Origin: Protopterus annectens
Lineage: Eukaryota; Chordata; Ceratodontiformes; Protopteridae
NCBI RefSeq assembly: GCF_019279795.1
Contig: NC_056738.1
Span: forward strand, 399,734,770-399,798,769
Direction of reading: 5' to 3'
Length of the DNA stretch: 64,000 nt
The position numbers were made by a program, and so were the translations under genes. Under the pieces are notes generated by a model, which had not been told where the DNA came from, did not search any database, and saw only the letters and a program-made list of their open reading frames with translations. How positions within the stretch are numbered: the stretch's first letter is position 1; every line of letters begins with the position of its first letter. This document shows, one piece after another, positions 11,630-22,452 of the stretch.

Positions 11630-11815
11630 ACATAGCCATCCCAGAACCCTGACTCTAACCCTAAAACTCCCACCTAGTCCTTAACCAGAAACCTCACTCC
11701 TTAACTCTAAACTCCCTTCCCACTCCTTAAATCTAAATTTCCCAATCACTCCCTAACCCTAAATCTCGCCATCTGATCCCTAAAACTAAATTTCTGATCA
11801 CTGTCTCATTTTAAA
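11630..11815. repeat. Degenerate minisatellite, CCCTAAACCT-like units
   Basis: Irregular units of about 25-30 bp, built on ACTCCCTAAATCTAAACTCCC-like text, run in tandem. A related array occurs at 17330-17600. Both sit beside the same interspersed sequence (AAAATCAGGGACAATTG at 11890, AAAATCAGGGATAATTG at 17300), so the array looks like part of a mobile repeat and not a stray telomere. Confidence 0.6.
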
Positions 11816-11854
11816 ACTCTCCTCCTGATATACCGCAACTATTTTTGCTTAAGA

Positions 11855-12027
11855 ATGCTGGAGAAAGACAAAAATAAGGGGGGACAAAGGACCAAAATCA
11901 GGGACAATTGTTAATATTACTCTAACTCTATTAAAAGGCTAATAGTATAACAGGTTTTTACATCAACATGCATTTTGTGAAGAATAATAAGTATGAAACT
12001 CTAATGCCTGGCATTATTGACTGACTA
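11855..12027 (+). mobile_element. Interspersed repeat family 'Y', copy 1
   Basis: It shares a long alignable core with 19080-19430, 22585-22754 (and its inverse 22911-23080) and 47440-47640: GGGACAAAGGACCAAAATC, then AATATTACTCTAACTC, then ACTCTAATGCCTGGCATTAT. No coding capacity is seen; it is probably a non-autonomous DNA transposon. The copy is cut at 12028 by the 3' end of a CR1 LINE. Confidence 0.5.
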
Positions 12028-12900
12028 TAGGTTCATAGGTTCATAGGTTGGTACTAGGCTATCGGCCCTAGGGCCTATACAAGCCTAGCCATAACAATTC
12101 CCTGGCTATTTCTTCCCACAGTATTTACTTCCCTGGACCCCTGTCTGACATGATCCCCGGGGTGAATTTCTTATCTCCCATCCAATCATCAAGGTTCCTT
12201 TTGAAGAGGGCCAAAGAAGCGGTCTGCTTGACATGTATGGGCAGTCTATTCCAGAGTCTGGGGAGTCTCTGAGTCAGGCACCTATCCCTCCAGCATGTTT
12301 TGTTCACTGTGATGACAAGGTTTAGATCCCTAGAGCGTGTGTCTCTGAGGGATTGGGATTTCTTTAAGTGTAGCATGTCCAACAGCTCTCGGTTTGACAT
12401 GGCTTTGTATGTTAAGCAAAGATCGCCTCTTAGCAGACGATATGCAACAGAGTATAGGTGGAGTTTTTTTAGATGGTCAGCATATGGCATCTGCTTTAGG
12501 CCTGTGATTCTTTTAGTGAGGTATTTCTGCGGCCTTTCCAGTTGTTGCAGATGTCTTGAGAGATACATACCAAACGGGGTGTTGTATTCTATAATAGGTC
12601 TAATGAGGGATAAGTACAGTGGGACAATGACCTCCTTTTTTCTGGATGAAAAGCCCTTAGTGATGAGGTGTGCCACTAAGAAGGATTTCCTGACTGTTGT
12701 GGCGATGTGGTTATCGAAGGTGAGACCACTGTCCACCTGTGTCCCTAAGTCTCCTATCACACTTTCGGTGTTTAGTGTACTGCTACCTATGTGGTAATTT
12801 ATGAGTAGATGTTTTTTTCTCAAAGGGGATAACTACACATTTCTTGGCATTGAGCCTGAGCCCATGGCTCTGGCACCAACCCAGATGAGATGTTGTGCAA
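12028..12900 (-). mobile_element. 5'-truncated CR1-like LINE
   Basis: The minus strand encodes the carboxy-terminal third of a CR1-type ORF2 (open frame 12125-12823, 232 aa), with the phrases LITKGFSSRKKEVIVPLYLS, LERPQKYLTKRITGLKQMPY and YRLLRGDLCLTYKAMSN shared with the longer copies at 19780, 51305 and 58988. The 3' end carries GGCTAGGCTTG and an 8-bp tandem tail of the CCTATGAA type, like the octamer repeats that end CR1 elements. The 5' end is truncated after the reverse transcriptase core, typical of incomplete target-primed reverse transcription. Confidence 0.85.
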
Positions 12901-12904
12901 AGTT

Positions 12905-13490
12905 AGCACCTGTTTGCAAAGAGGACCATGCAACAGCAGACAATTTATCAGAAAGGCCCCTTAAATGACTATACCAAACATTTCATACCAGAATAATTGC
13001 CAACATTTCATATATACTTGAAAAGTTATAACCCTGCTTAGTAATCAAATAGTTAAATGAGTGGAGGAGCTATTTTACATTAAAATGCACAACAAAACAT
13101 ATGATTTCCAAACAAACTACTACATCTAAAATTCAACCTGAAAAAAAATACCGATGTCTATTTTAAAAGTGCAGTAAGGAACTCAGGGTGTGTATTTTTC
13201 AGAAAGCACCACATATCCAAAGACTGCCAGGTGCTTGCCCAACCCTTTGTAATCCATTTCATTGACAATCTATTGTTAATGCCAAACATTTTTCCATTTT
13301 GCTCAAAAACCTCGTTTTGGGTCATGGTTACCAATGATCCCTAGCTTTGAACTATTACTTTATTCTTTGTTGACCAGGTTAGTCCCACTAAACCAGTGCC
13401 CTCTTTTCGGGGAGACCTGAGGTAGTACTCATACTAACTAGAGGAAAATTGGACAGGGAACCATGGAACGTCTCCTTTTCAATAAATGCT
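12905..13490. other. Nothing recognisable
   Basis: This is AT-rich intergenic sequence without a gene or repeat I can name. Confidence 0.5.
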
Positions 13491-13712
13491 GTGGAATCTT
13501 TTACATTTACCTGAGCTTCCAACAACTGAGGCAGACGGCATCTCTCTTTAACATCTCATCCAAAGGGCAGCACACTCAGGAGTGCAGCACCGCTACCGCA
13601 CTGTAGCATTAGTGAAGAGAAACTGATCCAAGTACCTGGCATGGGAATACAACCCACAGCCTATTGATTTTCCAACACCAAAAGTAAGTGTGCTACCTAT
13701 TAAGTTTCTGAT
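13490..13712 (-). mobile_element. tRNA-derived SINE with conserved vertebrate body domain
   Basis: On the minus strand a tRNA-like head (GGTAGCACACTTACTTTTGG, then the B-box-like GGGTTGTATTCCCATGCC) is followed by CTGCCCTTTGGATGAGATG, TTAAAGAGAGATGCCGTCTG and GTAAAAGATTCCACAGCA. This matches from memory a body sequence (GGATGAGACGTTAAACC...GTAAAAGATCCCA) common to many animal SINEs. It is diverged, so the insertion is old. Confidence 0.6.
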
Positions 13713-14000
13713 GCCACATCTTAAAAAATATTATTTCCAACCATACCTGATTTGTTTTCCTACAATAAAGACAGAAGTACAGCAGATAGGTTGACTGTCG
13801 GTATCTTTTCTTTAACTTTTTAATCCGGATAATTTTTCTAAAGGAACAGTCTCTTGTGGTAGAAATGTGGTTTGTCCTATAATAAACAATTACAAGGGAA
13901 TAACAGTAAATGGAAAGATTGTAAATAACAATGAAATTTGCTTGTCATGCCAAAGGGGTGGTTAATGCTATGTGTTATTATTGCAATGAACATCAGGTAT

Positions 14001-14190
14001 GTTGTTGTGTCTTTCGGCTTTTCCCAGTTAGGGGTCGCCACAGCGGAGCTCTGGTCTGCTAATGATTGGCAGTAGATTTTTACGTGCAGAGTTGCTAGCT
14101 CTGACGCACATCCTTGGCACGCCCATTCACGCATGTCTCCACACAGAGAAGATGCTCTAGCTGAGAATCGAACAGGACAACGTCTTACTG
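14001..14190 (-). mobile_element. Short tRNA-SINE with RTE-type tail, 14-bp TSD
   Basis: Flanking duplications of TGAACATCAGGTAT lie at 13987-14000 and 14191-14204, both identical. The minus-strand 3' tail (GGCGACCCCTAACTGGGAAA, then AGCCGAAAGAC) is the same as in the SINEs at 15012 and 55297 and in the RTE LINE at 15388. At 190 bp this copy is shorter than the other two, with the head region reduced. Confidence 0.8.
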
Positions 14191-14507
14191 TGAACATCAG
14201 GTATAAATCTGAAAAATGCAAAGTAATTTTAGACTAAGGAAAAGAGAGCCTTTCAGTGACATTAGGATGACTATCCTGACTAATACTATAGCTGTGCAAT
14301 ATCTGTGTACTGTGCAAGTTGCTCTACACTTCCATGGAAGATTCATTAAAGGTCAATGCTCAGTCCAAAGTTGTTGAAAGGGGGTGATTTGGAAACTATG
14401 TTACTTGGAAGAGCTCATCTTAAACTTTAATATGATTAATTCCAAATGCGGTGGATAATGATTTAAATTGGGGTGTACTACAATTAATAGTTCTGTAGTA
14501 ATTGTTG

Positions 14508-14632
<125 letters not shown>

Positions 14633-15011
14633 AGCAGGAAAATCACCCCCCCTCAAAAAAAACTACATATCCAGTTTGGAAAAATTCACACAGCCTCGTG
14701 TCCATTTCTTATTACAATATCGGAAGTGGGAATGTTGCATGACACCTACCTCACAAATTCAGTCCTTTACACATTGGATCTTTCTGCCCAGACTTCCCAG
14801 CACTCCAAGTAAGTTCAACAAATAAAATAATAAAAGGGCTAGTAAAACACTAACCCATAGTACCAAACCTCAAATTTTCTCAAAGACTACCTTTAAATTC
14901 GCATCTCAAAGGAGAAAGTGGAAGTACCAATGTCACAGTTCAGCAATCTGCAACTAATGGAAGAAAGTCAATAAAAAATATCAAAACTTATAAAAGCATC
15001 ACTAAAAAAGT

Positions 15012-15294
15012 TGTTGTTTTTTGTCTTTCAGCTTTTTCCCGGTGAGGGGTCACCACAGCAGAACTCCGGTCCGCTAATGATTGGCAGTAGATTTTTACGA
15101 AACGCCGAGGTGCCAGCTCGACACCCAACCTTTAACGAAGGCACGCCCATTTACGCATGCATGTCTTTCGAACGCTCCCCAACCACGGGGAGGACATGCA
15201 GACTCTACACAGAAGGCACTCCCAACCAAGCAGCGAATCGAATGGGAGTACCTCTTGCTGTGAGGTAACAACGCTACCGCTGTACCACCACGGC
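15012..15294 (-). mobile_element. Full-length tRNA-SINE, 20-bp TSD
   Basis: Near-identical 20-bp duplications (AAAAGCATCACTAAAAAAGT at 14992-15011, the same with one change at 15295-15314) bound the element. On the minus strand the head reads CCGTGGTGGTACAGCGGTAG (A-box region), then CTCCCATTCGATTCGCTG (B box), then GTGTAGAGTCTGCATGTCC as in many vertebrate tRNA-SINEs. The body ends in GGTGACCCCTCACCGGGAAA. It is transcribed by RNA polymerase III if active; it encodes nothing. The tail matches the RTE LINE next to it (15388), its likely mobilising partner. Confidence 0.88.
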
Positions 15295-15387
15295 AAAAGC
15301 GTCACTAAAAAAGTAAAACTTCAAAATAAATATACTCATCCTACACAAACAGTTTGTATTACTCAACTACTCATTGTCTGAAAGTTA

Positions 15388-16560
15388 CTTCTTCTTCTTT
15401 CGGGTGTTCCCGTTAGGGGTTGTCACAGTGGATCATCTGTTTCTATTTCTTCCTGCCCTTTGCACCTTGCTCTGTCACATCAACCACCTGCATATCCTCT
15501 CTCACCACATCCATAAACCTTATCTTAGGCCTTCCTCTCTTCCTGTTACCTGGCAGCTCCATCCTTAGCATCCTTTTCCCAATATACCCAGCATCCCTCC
15601 TCAGAACATGTCCAAGCCAACGCAATCTTGCCTCTCTGGCTTTGTCTCCAAACCATCCAACCTGAGCTGCCCCTCTAATATACTGATTCCAAATGCTGTC
15701 CATCCATGTCACACCCAACGCAAATCTTAACATCTTTAACTCTGTCAACTCCAGCTCTGACACCTGCCTTTTTGTCAAAGCCACAGTCTCCAACCCATAT
15801 AACATAGCTGGTCTCACTACCCTCTTGTAGGCTTTCCTTTTCACTCTTACTGGTACCTGTCTGTCACAAATCACTCCTGACACTTTTCTCCACCCACTCC
15901 ACCCTGCCTGTACTCTCTTCTTCACCTCCCTTCCCTTCCATACTCACCATTACTCTAAACTGTTGATCCAAGTATCACACCATTTCATCCACCTTCGACA
16001 ACTCTACTCTCTGCATCCTTCACACATATATACTCTGCCTTAGTTCTGCTGAAGTTCATTCCTTTCCTCTCTACAGCACATCTCCACCTAGGGTTACCAC
16101 CTGTCCCACTTTGTGAGGGACAGTCCCTCTTTGGGCAGTTGTGTCCTGCAAAAAAATTGTAAAAATGGCAATGTCCTGAGATTTTTAGGACAATATTATT
16201 TTTTATATTTTATGTAATAGCTGCATAAAACAGTTATTCTGTATCTGAAACACCTAAATGTTATAAGAAACAGAATAAGCAACAAAAATGCTACAAGAAT
16301 AAACTTTTATTTAGGCAAAAAATTGACATTCCGTCCTTTGTACTGGCCATGGGTATGTTTCGCCCTGCAAAATCTTGACATTTGCACCAAAAATGTCCCA
16401 CTTTGGGCATTTGAAAAGGTGGCAAACCTATCTCCACCTCTCCAGGGTCCTCTCAATCGGTTCCCTACTCTCCCTACAGATCACAATGTCATCAGCAAAC
16501 ATCATAGTCCATGGAGACTCCTGTCTGATCCTGTCTGTCAACCTTTCCTTCACAATTACA
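15388..16560 (-). mobile_element. RTE-superfamily LINE, 3' part, interrupted
   Basis: The minus-strand frame 15443-15925 encodes an RTE-type ORF C-terminus: VVRPAMLYGLETVALTKRQ, MLRFALGVTWMDSI, and EARLRWLGHVLRRDAG with NRKRGRPKIRFMDVVREDM. Further 5', at 16560-16440, the RT motif C region reads PWTMMFADDIVICRESREP. Between them a small DNA transposon has inserted (16090-16429). The 3' end (CCACTGTGACAACCCCTAAC, then GAAAGAAG) is shared with the local SINEs. It is 5' truncated, with a few frame breaks in the upstream part. Confidence 0.85.
16090..16429. mobile_element. Non-autonomous DNA transposon inside the RTE LINE
   Basis: A 340-bp insert is flanked by identical ATCTCCACCT (16080-16089 and 16430-16439), a 10-bp target duplication that restores the LINE when removed. 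Its ends are imperfect inverted repeats: AGGGTTACCACCTGTCCCAC at the left and, reversed, AGGTTTGCCACCTTTTCAAA at the right, with CCCACTTTG in both arms. A 9-11 bp duplication fits Mutator-like elements, but the superfamily is uncertain. No open frame suggests a transposase. Confidence 0.75.
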
Positions 16561-16806
16561 GCTACACACAGTATAATGACAATGATCCAAGCGTGTGTAA
16601 AATGTTTTACTGATACACGCTTGAGGGCGCTGTGTAATTGTTGCCTTTTTAGCCAGCTATATACAGTTTTATTATTTCGTTAACTGCTCTGGAGTATTAC
16701 AGTTGTTGACATTCACTCTCCTAACTTACTGTCACAAAATGGCATTTCAGAACCCAGATAGTAAATGTCGTGCAGTGTTTCTGTATTAAGTTAGGTGTTG
16801 TAATAA

Positions 16807-17078
<272 letters not shown>

Positions 17079-17329
17079 GTATAAAATGCCCAATAAATGC
17101 CTATCTTCAACAATTATTTCCTAGAAGTCTGACATCTTCCAACTGAAAAATGCGTGGAGTTAAAAGTAGAGAACTGGGATACTTACAACTCTGCCAAGTT
17201 AAAAGTCAGCGAAGTTAACCAGCTTTATAATCCTCAGAGATTTACCAGAAAAAAATATGTGGAAAAGGTCAAAAATATAAGGCAAAATCAGGGGCACTCT
17301 TCAAAATCAGGGATAATTGAAAGGTATGC

Positions 17330-17600
17330 CTCCCACTCCCTAAAGCTTAATTCCCTGATAGCTCACTAAACCTAACCCCCCCCCTTCCACTCCATAAACC
17401 TAAACCTGAATTCTAAAACTCCATTCATGTTCTCTAAATTTAAATTTTCCTATTACACCCTAACTATAATACTCTTCTCCTACTCCCTAAATCTAAACTC
17501 CCGGCCCACTACCTGAATCTAATCTTAAATCCCTCAGTCATTCCCTAAACCTAACAGCTGTACTCCCACTCCCTCACAGTCCCTCTCCAAATCCTGCCAT
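17330..17600. repeat. Degenerate minisatellite, second array
   Basis: This has the same unit style as 11630-11815 (ACTCCCTAAACCTAAC, CCTAAATCTAAACTCCC) next to the AAAATCAGGGATAATTG phrase, so it is likely an internal part of one mobile family. Confidence 0.6.
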
Positions 17601-19079
17601 ACTCACCTTGGTTGAACTCGGATATGTGTTTAAGCAATGGTCAGTTCCACCACACTATCCCCAGGGCTGCCACACCTTGCCCAGAAATGTTGTTGAGTTT
17701 AAGCATGAGCAACAACCCATTAGCTGCCACACCTGGATATGATCCTTACTGGAGGGTGGGGACATAATCTTGAGTGGGGATAACTGCAGAGATAATGTGG
17801 GCATGACCACCAACACTTGTGATGGTAGCCCTTGATATCCATGTGTGGGAGACCATGATATGAAGCTGATAGAATGGCAAATGGTGGTCCCTGTAGTGAC
17901 ATAGGTGCCCATTTCATCACCCAAAGGGGTGGGGGGGTTAGGGTTATTTATGTAAAAAGCACTCATGGCTGGAAAGCCAGTGAAAGCAACAAAATTCATG
18001 AAGTTTGCCTGGATGATGGCTCCTTCAGACAATTCTATCCCTCAGGATCTGATGGAAGATCCCCACCGCTAGGGAAAAAATGGGTTTGAGTACAAATACA
18101 TGGAGGCTTCATAGTTGACAAGCCAGGTGGGGTAACCCAGAATAAAAGGACCTAAAAAAAGAAAATTTCGCTATGAAATCCAATAATGACTCTACATGTT
18201 TGTGCTTCATTCAAATCTGCACCATTTTCAGTTGTGCGGTATGCTATGTAACAATTCCATTTGCTTTCTGATTGCAATAATTAAGGCACTTTTTTTTTTT
18301 TTTGCTACGATCTATGGCTTGGGCTCAAAATGTCCCCTCAACATTTTGTTAATTTGGTTGTAACTTTTATCTTTTCATTTCAATGGCTGAACCAAATTTG
18401 CAGTAGTCCATATCCATCTATAGAAGATTCCATCACACTCAGCAATACCAGCACATGCTTATCTTCAGAAATAGCACTTACAAGGAAATACTGTTCAGTT
18501 GTTTTCCTCATATGCTGAACTTGACTCCAAAAGAGCCCTTCTTGCTTCAGTGCAATTACTTTTATTGCCTGATCATTATTTCTTCTCACTGATTCAGTGC
18601 ATTCAGAAAGAAATCACAAGAAGGCCATATGTACTCTTTATATGTGTTATCTAAACATTGTGGTCTTGTGCAGTAACATTTTGTAATAGATCCTGGTTTG
18701 CTTTTACACATGCTTAGAGGTGTCACACAGCAGAATAGCAAGGTTCTGTATACCACAGAAGGTTATCCAGAAAAAGATGTCAAATGTTTCAATTTGTTAT
18801 TAAGTCAACCATCTAATCACTGCCTTATAAACCTGCCCCTTATGCATTTATGATCATTTCAAAAAATTATGATGGCATGATAATAATAATTATAAAGACT
18901 GAATAACTTAAGACTTTATCTCAGTTGACAATAGATGCATGTGTCTGGCCATTTATCTAACATTTGGTGTATTGTGCCTTTATCGTTAAATCAACTGGCC
19001 ATTCTTTGTTCTGAGGAAAGTGTTATAAAGCTATTTAGTAACAGATGGTGCACATACCTCTGAAACCTAGATCAAGAAA
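17601..19079. other. Unclassified intergenic DNA
   Basis: I recognise no gene. A 125-codon open frame on the minus strand (17655-18032) shows no family resemblance and no host-gene features; I treat it as chance. Confidence 0.4.
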
Positions 19080-19430
19080 TCTGGACAAAGATATAAATAA
19101 AAGTGGGACAACGGGGCAAAGGCCCCAAAACAGGGACTTTTTTAAATATTACTCTTACAAACTTAAGTTGATAGAACAGGTTTTGCATTAGGATAAATTT
19201 TCCGAAGGGTATGAAGTCTGAAACTGAAATGTCTGTCATTATGTTCTAACATCAGCTGTTAATGATTTGACACTAATTTGCCAGAAAACCACAATTTTAT
19301 GAAAAATGGACCAAAAATCCGAGGCAAAAATGTGAACATTCTGCGAAAATCTGTGCAGTTGAGATGTATGAAATTGGTGCATGAAAAAATGGATGCAGCG
19401 ATCTAAGAACTTGGAAGCCTGATTCCACGG
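19080..19430 (+). mobile_element. Interspersed repeat family 'Y', copy 2
   Basis: This is the longest copy of the family seen at 11855: AAGTGGGACAACGGGGC, AAATATTACTCTTAC, GATAGAACAGGTTTTGCAT, then a segment with GCCAGAAAACCACAATTTTA that reappears at 47608. It is non-coding. Confidence 0.5.
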
Positions 19431-19779
19431 CAAGATTATGTCAGACTGTGGAACAGTGGCACAAGACGTTTTTATTCTGAAAAAAAATAAGGGATTTGAA
19501 AATGTTGGTCTTCAGACTATTTTGAAGAGAAGGCTATGCTTTTTACAAGACAAGTAGTAAGAAACAATTTATTTAGAAGGGATTCCCAAAAAAAAGTGAA
19601 CGTGCTCCAAAGAGTTGTATAAGTAACTGGGGGCACAATTCAGTTGCAAGACAAAGTCTGACTATAGAATAAGATGTTCATACTAGGCTATCTGCCCTAG
19701 GGCATTTATAAGCCTAGCCAGAGTGTGTTTGGCTTTCGCCACCCATTTTAAATTAATTTTGCTATGCCTTTTTTTGAGG

Positions 19780-21405
19780 TTAGTATACTGTGCCTCTGTC
19801 TAACAGTGACACAGAAGTGATAGCCGGGGTAAACCTACGATCTCCCATCCACTCATCAAGATTCCTCTTGAAGAAAGTCAATGTGGGACTCTGCCTAACT
19901 TGGACTGGGATTTTATTCCAGAGTGAAGGGAGCCTCTGGGTTATGAATCTGTCCCTCCAGCATGTCCTATTTATTTCAGTGCTGAGGTTCAAGTCTCTCA
20001 AGCGCGTAGCTCGATGGGATTTGGATTTTCTGAGGTGCAGCATGTCCATTAATTCCGGGTTGGACATGGCTTTATACGTCAGGCACAGATCGCCTCTGAG
20101 CAGGCGGTATGCCACTGAGTAGAGCTGGAGTTTCTTTAACCGGGCAGCATATGGCATCTGTTTGAGCCCTTTGATCCTCTTGGTGAGGTACTTTTGGGGT
20201 CTTTCCAGTTGCTGCAGGTGTCTGGTAAGGTACATCCCAAAAGGGGCATTGTACTCAATTATGGGCCTGATGAGGGATGAATAAAGAGGTACGATGACCT
20301 CCCGTGATCTAGATGTGAATCCCTTCATGATTAGGTGGGCTATATAAAATGTTTTTCTAACCACTTTGGCCACGTGGTTGTCAAATGAGAGATTGCTATC
20401 AACTTGGGTCCCCAGGTCCCTAATGACTTCTTCTGTACTTAATGGATTACCACCTATGTGGTAATTTGTGGGCACTTTGTTTTTGCCAAAGGGGATGACT
20501 ATACACTTTTTGGCGTTTAGTTTGAGGCCATGGCTCTGGCACCAGTTGTCTGTTTCTATGAGGCCCTTTTGGAGGATGCTTGTGTCGGCTGGAGAGTTGA
20601 TTATGGTGCCCAGTTTGCAGTCATCTGCGAACTTGGTCAGCCACAGTCCTTCCGTGTTGGCCTGTACCACCGAGAAATATATACCGAACAAGAGAGGTCC
20701 CAGGACTGAGCCTTGTGGGATGCCAATTGTAACTGGTTTGGAGTCTGACATGGCTCCAGCAATTCTAACCATGTGGGTTCTGTCCTTGAGCCAGTTTGCA
20801 ACCCATCTAGTGACATAGGGGTTTATATTTAAGCTGGTGAGCTTATCTATAATGCCCGAGTGGGGTATTGTATCGAAGGCTTTTGCGAGGTCCAGGTAGG
20901 CTGTGTGGACCACCTTCCCCTCGTCAATGGCCTTGGTGACTGTTTCAAAGAAATCGACCAGGTTTAAGAGGCAGGATCTGCCCTTAACAAAGTCAAACTG
21001 GGTAGGATCCAGTGTCTGTAGGTCGCCAATATCTTTATTTATGAGGTCCATGATGATCCTTTCCATAGCTTTGCAGACCAAGCTAGTCAGGCTTATGGGG
21101 CGATAGTTTCCAGGATCCGTTGAGGCACCACCTTTGTGGAGAGGGACCACTGTTGCTGTACGCCACTCTTTGGGTACATATCCTGTAGTAAGGCTAAGAT
21201 TGAACAGTAGTTTTATGTTTGGGTTTAGCTCTTCTTGGAGTTCATGTAGGACGCAGCCCGGGACACCATCTGGTCCCATTGATGCTGTGTTTTTTGCTTT
21301 GGAGAGGGCGGCACTTACCTGAGCATCTGAGATGTCAGGGGGGGCAGCACTCTGTTGGGATAGATATTTGCCCTTTTGGTGGGGAGAGGGGGGAGAAGTT
21401 TGCAC
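19780..21405 (-). pseudogene. CR1-like ORF2, reverse transcriptase part (541 aa)
   Basis: RT motifs in order, rough residue positions: NTASMGPDGVPG near 40; NYRPISLTSLVCKAMERII near 100; motif A AYLDLAKAFDTIPHSG near 170; motif B GIPQGSVLGPLLFGIYF near 228; motif C LTKFADDCKLG near 260 with the catalytic Asp pair; then the thumb and C-terminal RPIIEYNAPFGMYLTRHLQQ and YRLLRGDLCLTYKAM. It carries out target-primed reverse transcription. The frame overlaps the endonuclease frame (21335-22411) by 71 bases in another phase. CR1 ORF2 is normally one frame of about 900-1000 residues, so a single-base indel lies in 21335-21405. Confidence 0.88.
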
Positions 21406-22411
21406 TGAACCTGTCAGCTAGGATGTTGGCAATGTCTGTGGGCTCGGTGTATTTTTTGTCATTTTGGACTAATTCTGAGCATATCTGGGAATTCCCACCC
21501 AGGTTCCTAACATAACTAAAGAAAGCCTTGTGATTATTCTTAGTGTCCTGTGCAATTTTTCTCTTGAAGCTGGCCTTAGACGATTTTATGAGTGCCCGTA
21601 GTTTTTTGCTAATACTGATCAAAGATGCCTTCCCTTTTTGGGATTTTGCTCTATCATGTAATAGCTTCCTCCTTCTATTGTATAGTTTGTTTATGGCTGG
21701 GGTCCACCAGACAGGACGCCTGCCTTTGGAGGATTGGGTCTTGGTTTTATTTGGGATTGCATGATCCATGCATTCCTGAAGGTGTTCATAGAATGCGTTT
21801 ATAAAGGATTCTGCGGTCTGGGCCGTATTTTCCACAGGCCCGGGGGCTTTGAAGGATTTCGCCTTGGTTTTGAGGCGTGTGAAATTTGCTTTAGAGAAGT
21901 TTTTCACTGTGGTTTTCTGGGCAAGGGGTGGGGTCGGGATGTGAATATCCAGTGAGATTAGTTTATGGTCTGATCTTACCAGTGAGGGATACACTTCTGG
22001 TCTGGAGCATAGTGTCTCCATGTTGGTGATGATCAGGTCCAATATGTTTTCCCCTCTTGTGGGAGTGGTAACAAGTTGTTCCATAGCATTTGAGTTTATA
22101 AATTCTAGGAACCTTTGGGCTAGGGTGCTGGAGCTAGAGTAATGCTCCCAGTCTATGTTTGGGTAGTTGAAGTCGCCCAATATAATGGTGTTTGGAGAGA
22201 CCTTCATATTTTCCAGTATTCTCAGGAAGGCCAAGTGGGGTTCCTGTGTTTGGGAGGGTGGTCTGTAGCAGGCTATAAACTGGAAGGCAGTTTTACCCAC
22301 AGTTAGTTGCACATGGATAGTCTCTGATGCTTCGTGCTGTGCCACCAACCTGGAGGTGTGGGTATCTTTGACGAATATTGATACTCCCCCTCCTTTTGTG
22401 GTTGGGTCCAA
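21335..22411 (-). pseudogene. CR1-like ORF2, APE endonuclease part (358 aa)
   Basis: This is the apurinic-type endonuclease that nicks the target. Visible motifs: TKGGGVSIFVKDTHTSRLV, VGKTAFQFIACYRPPS, IILGDFNYPNIDW (catalytic D and N), ILDLIITNMETL and VRSDHKLISLDIHIP (catalytic SDH). The start of the domain, which would hold the first catalytic N and E, is missing, because the element ends at the X repeat about 40 bp further. It is followed by a Lys-rich linker (WWTPAINKLYNRRRKLLHD) leading into the RT. Confidence 0.88.
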
Positions 22412-22452
22412 GTTTGGGGGCCGAAAAGCATGGTATGAGGTATAACCTCATG

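Larger units (their letters stand above)
19675..22452 (-). mobile_element. CR1-like LINE with endonuclease and reverse transcriptase
   Basis: This is the best-preserved LINE in the window: 2.8 kb covering the APE endonuclease, the reverse transcriptase and the 3' end (GGCTAGGCTTATAAATGCCC on the minus strand). ORF1 and the 5' UTR are absent; the 5' end stops where the X inverted repeat begins at 22453. It was assigned to the CR1 branch of the Jockey/CR1/L2 group by RT text and by the octamer tail of its relatives. The coding sequence is nearly open, with one frame shift between the two domains, so it is comparatively young. Confidence 0.88.

Noticed and set aside
17655-18032. 125-codon minus-strand open frame
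   Set aside because: There is no conserved motif, composition is biased to Ser/Pro/Thr, and no splice or promoter context is visible.
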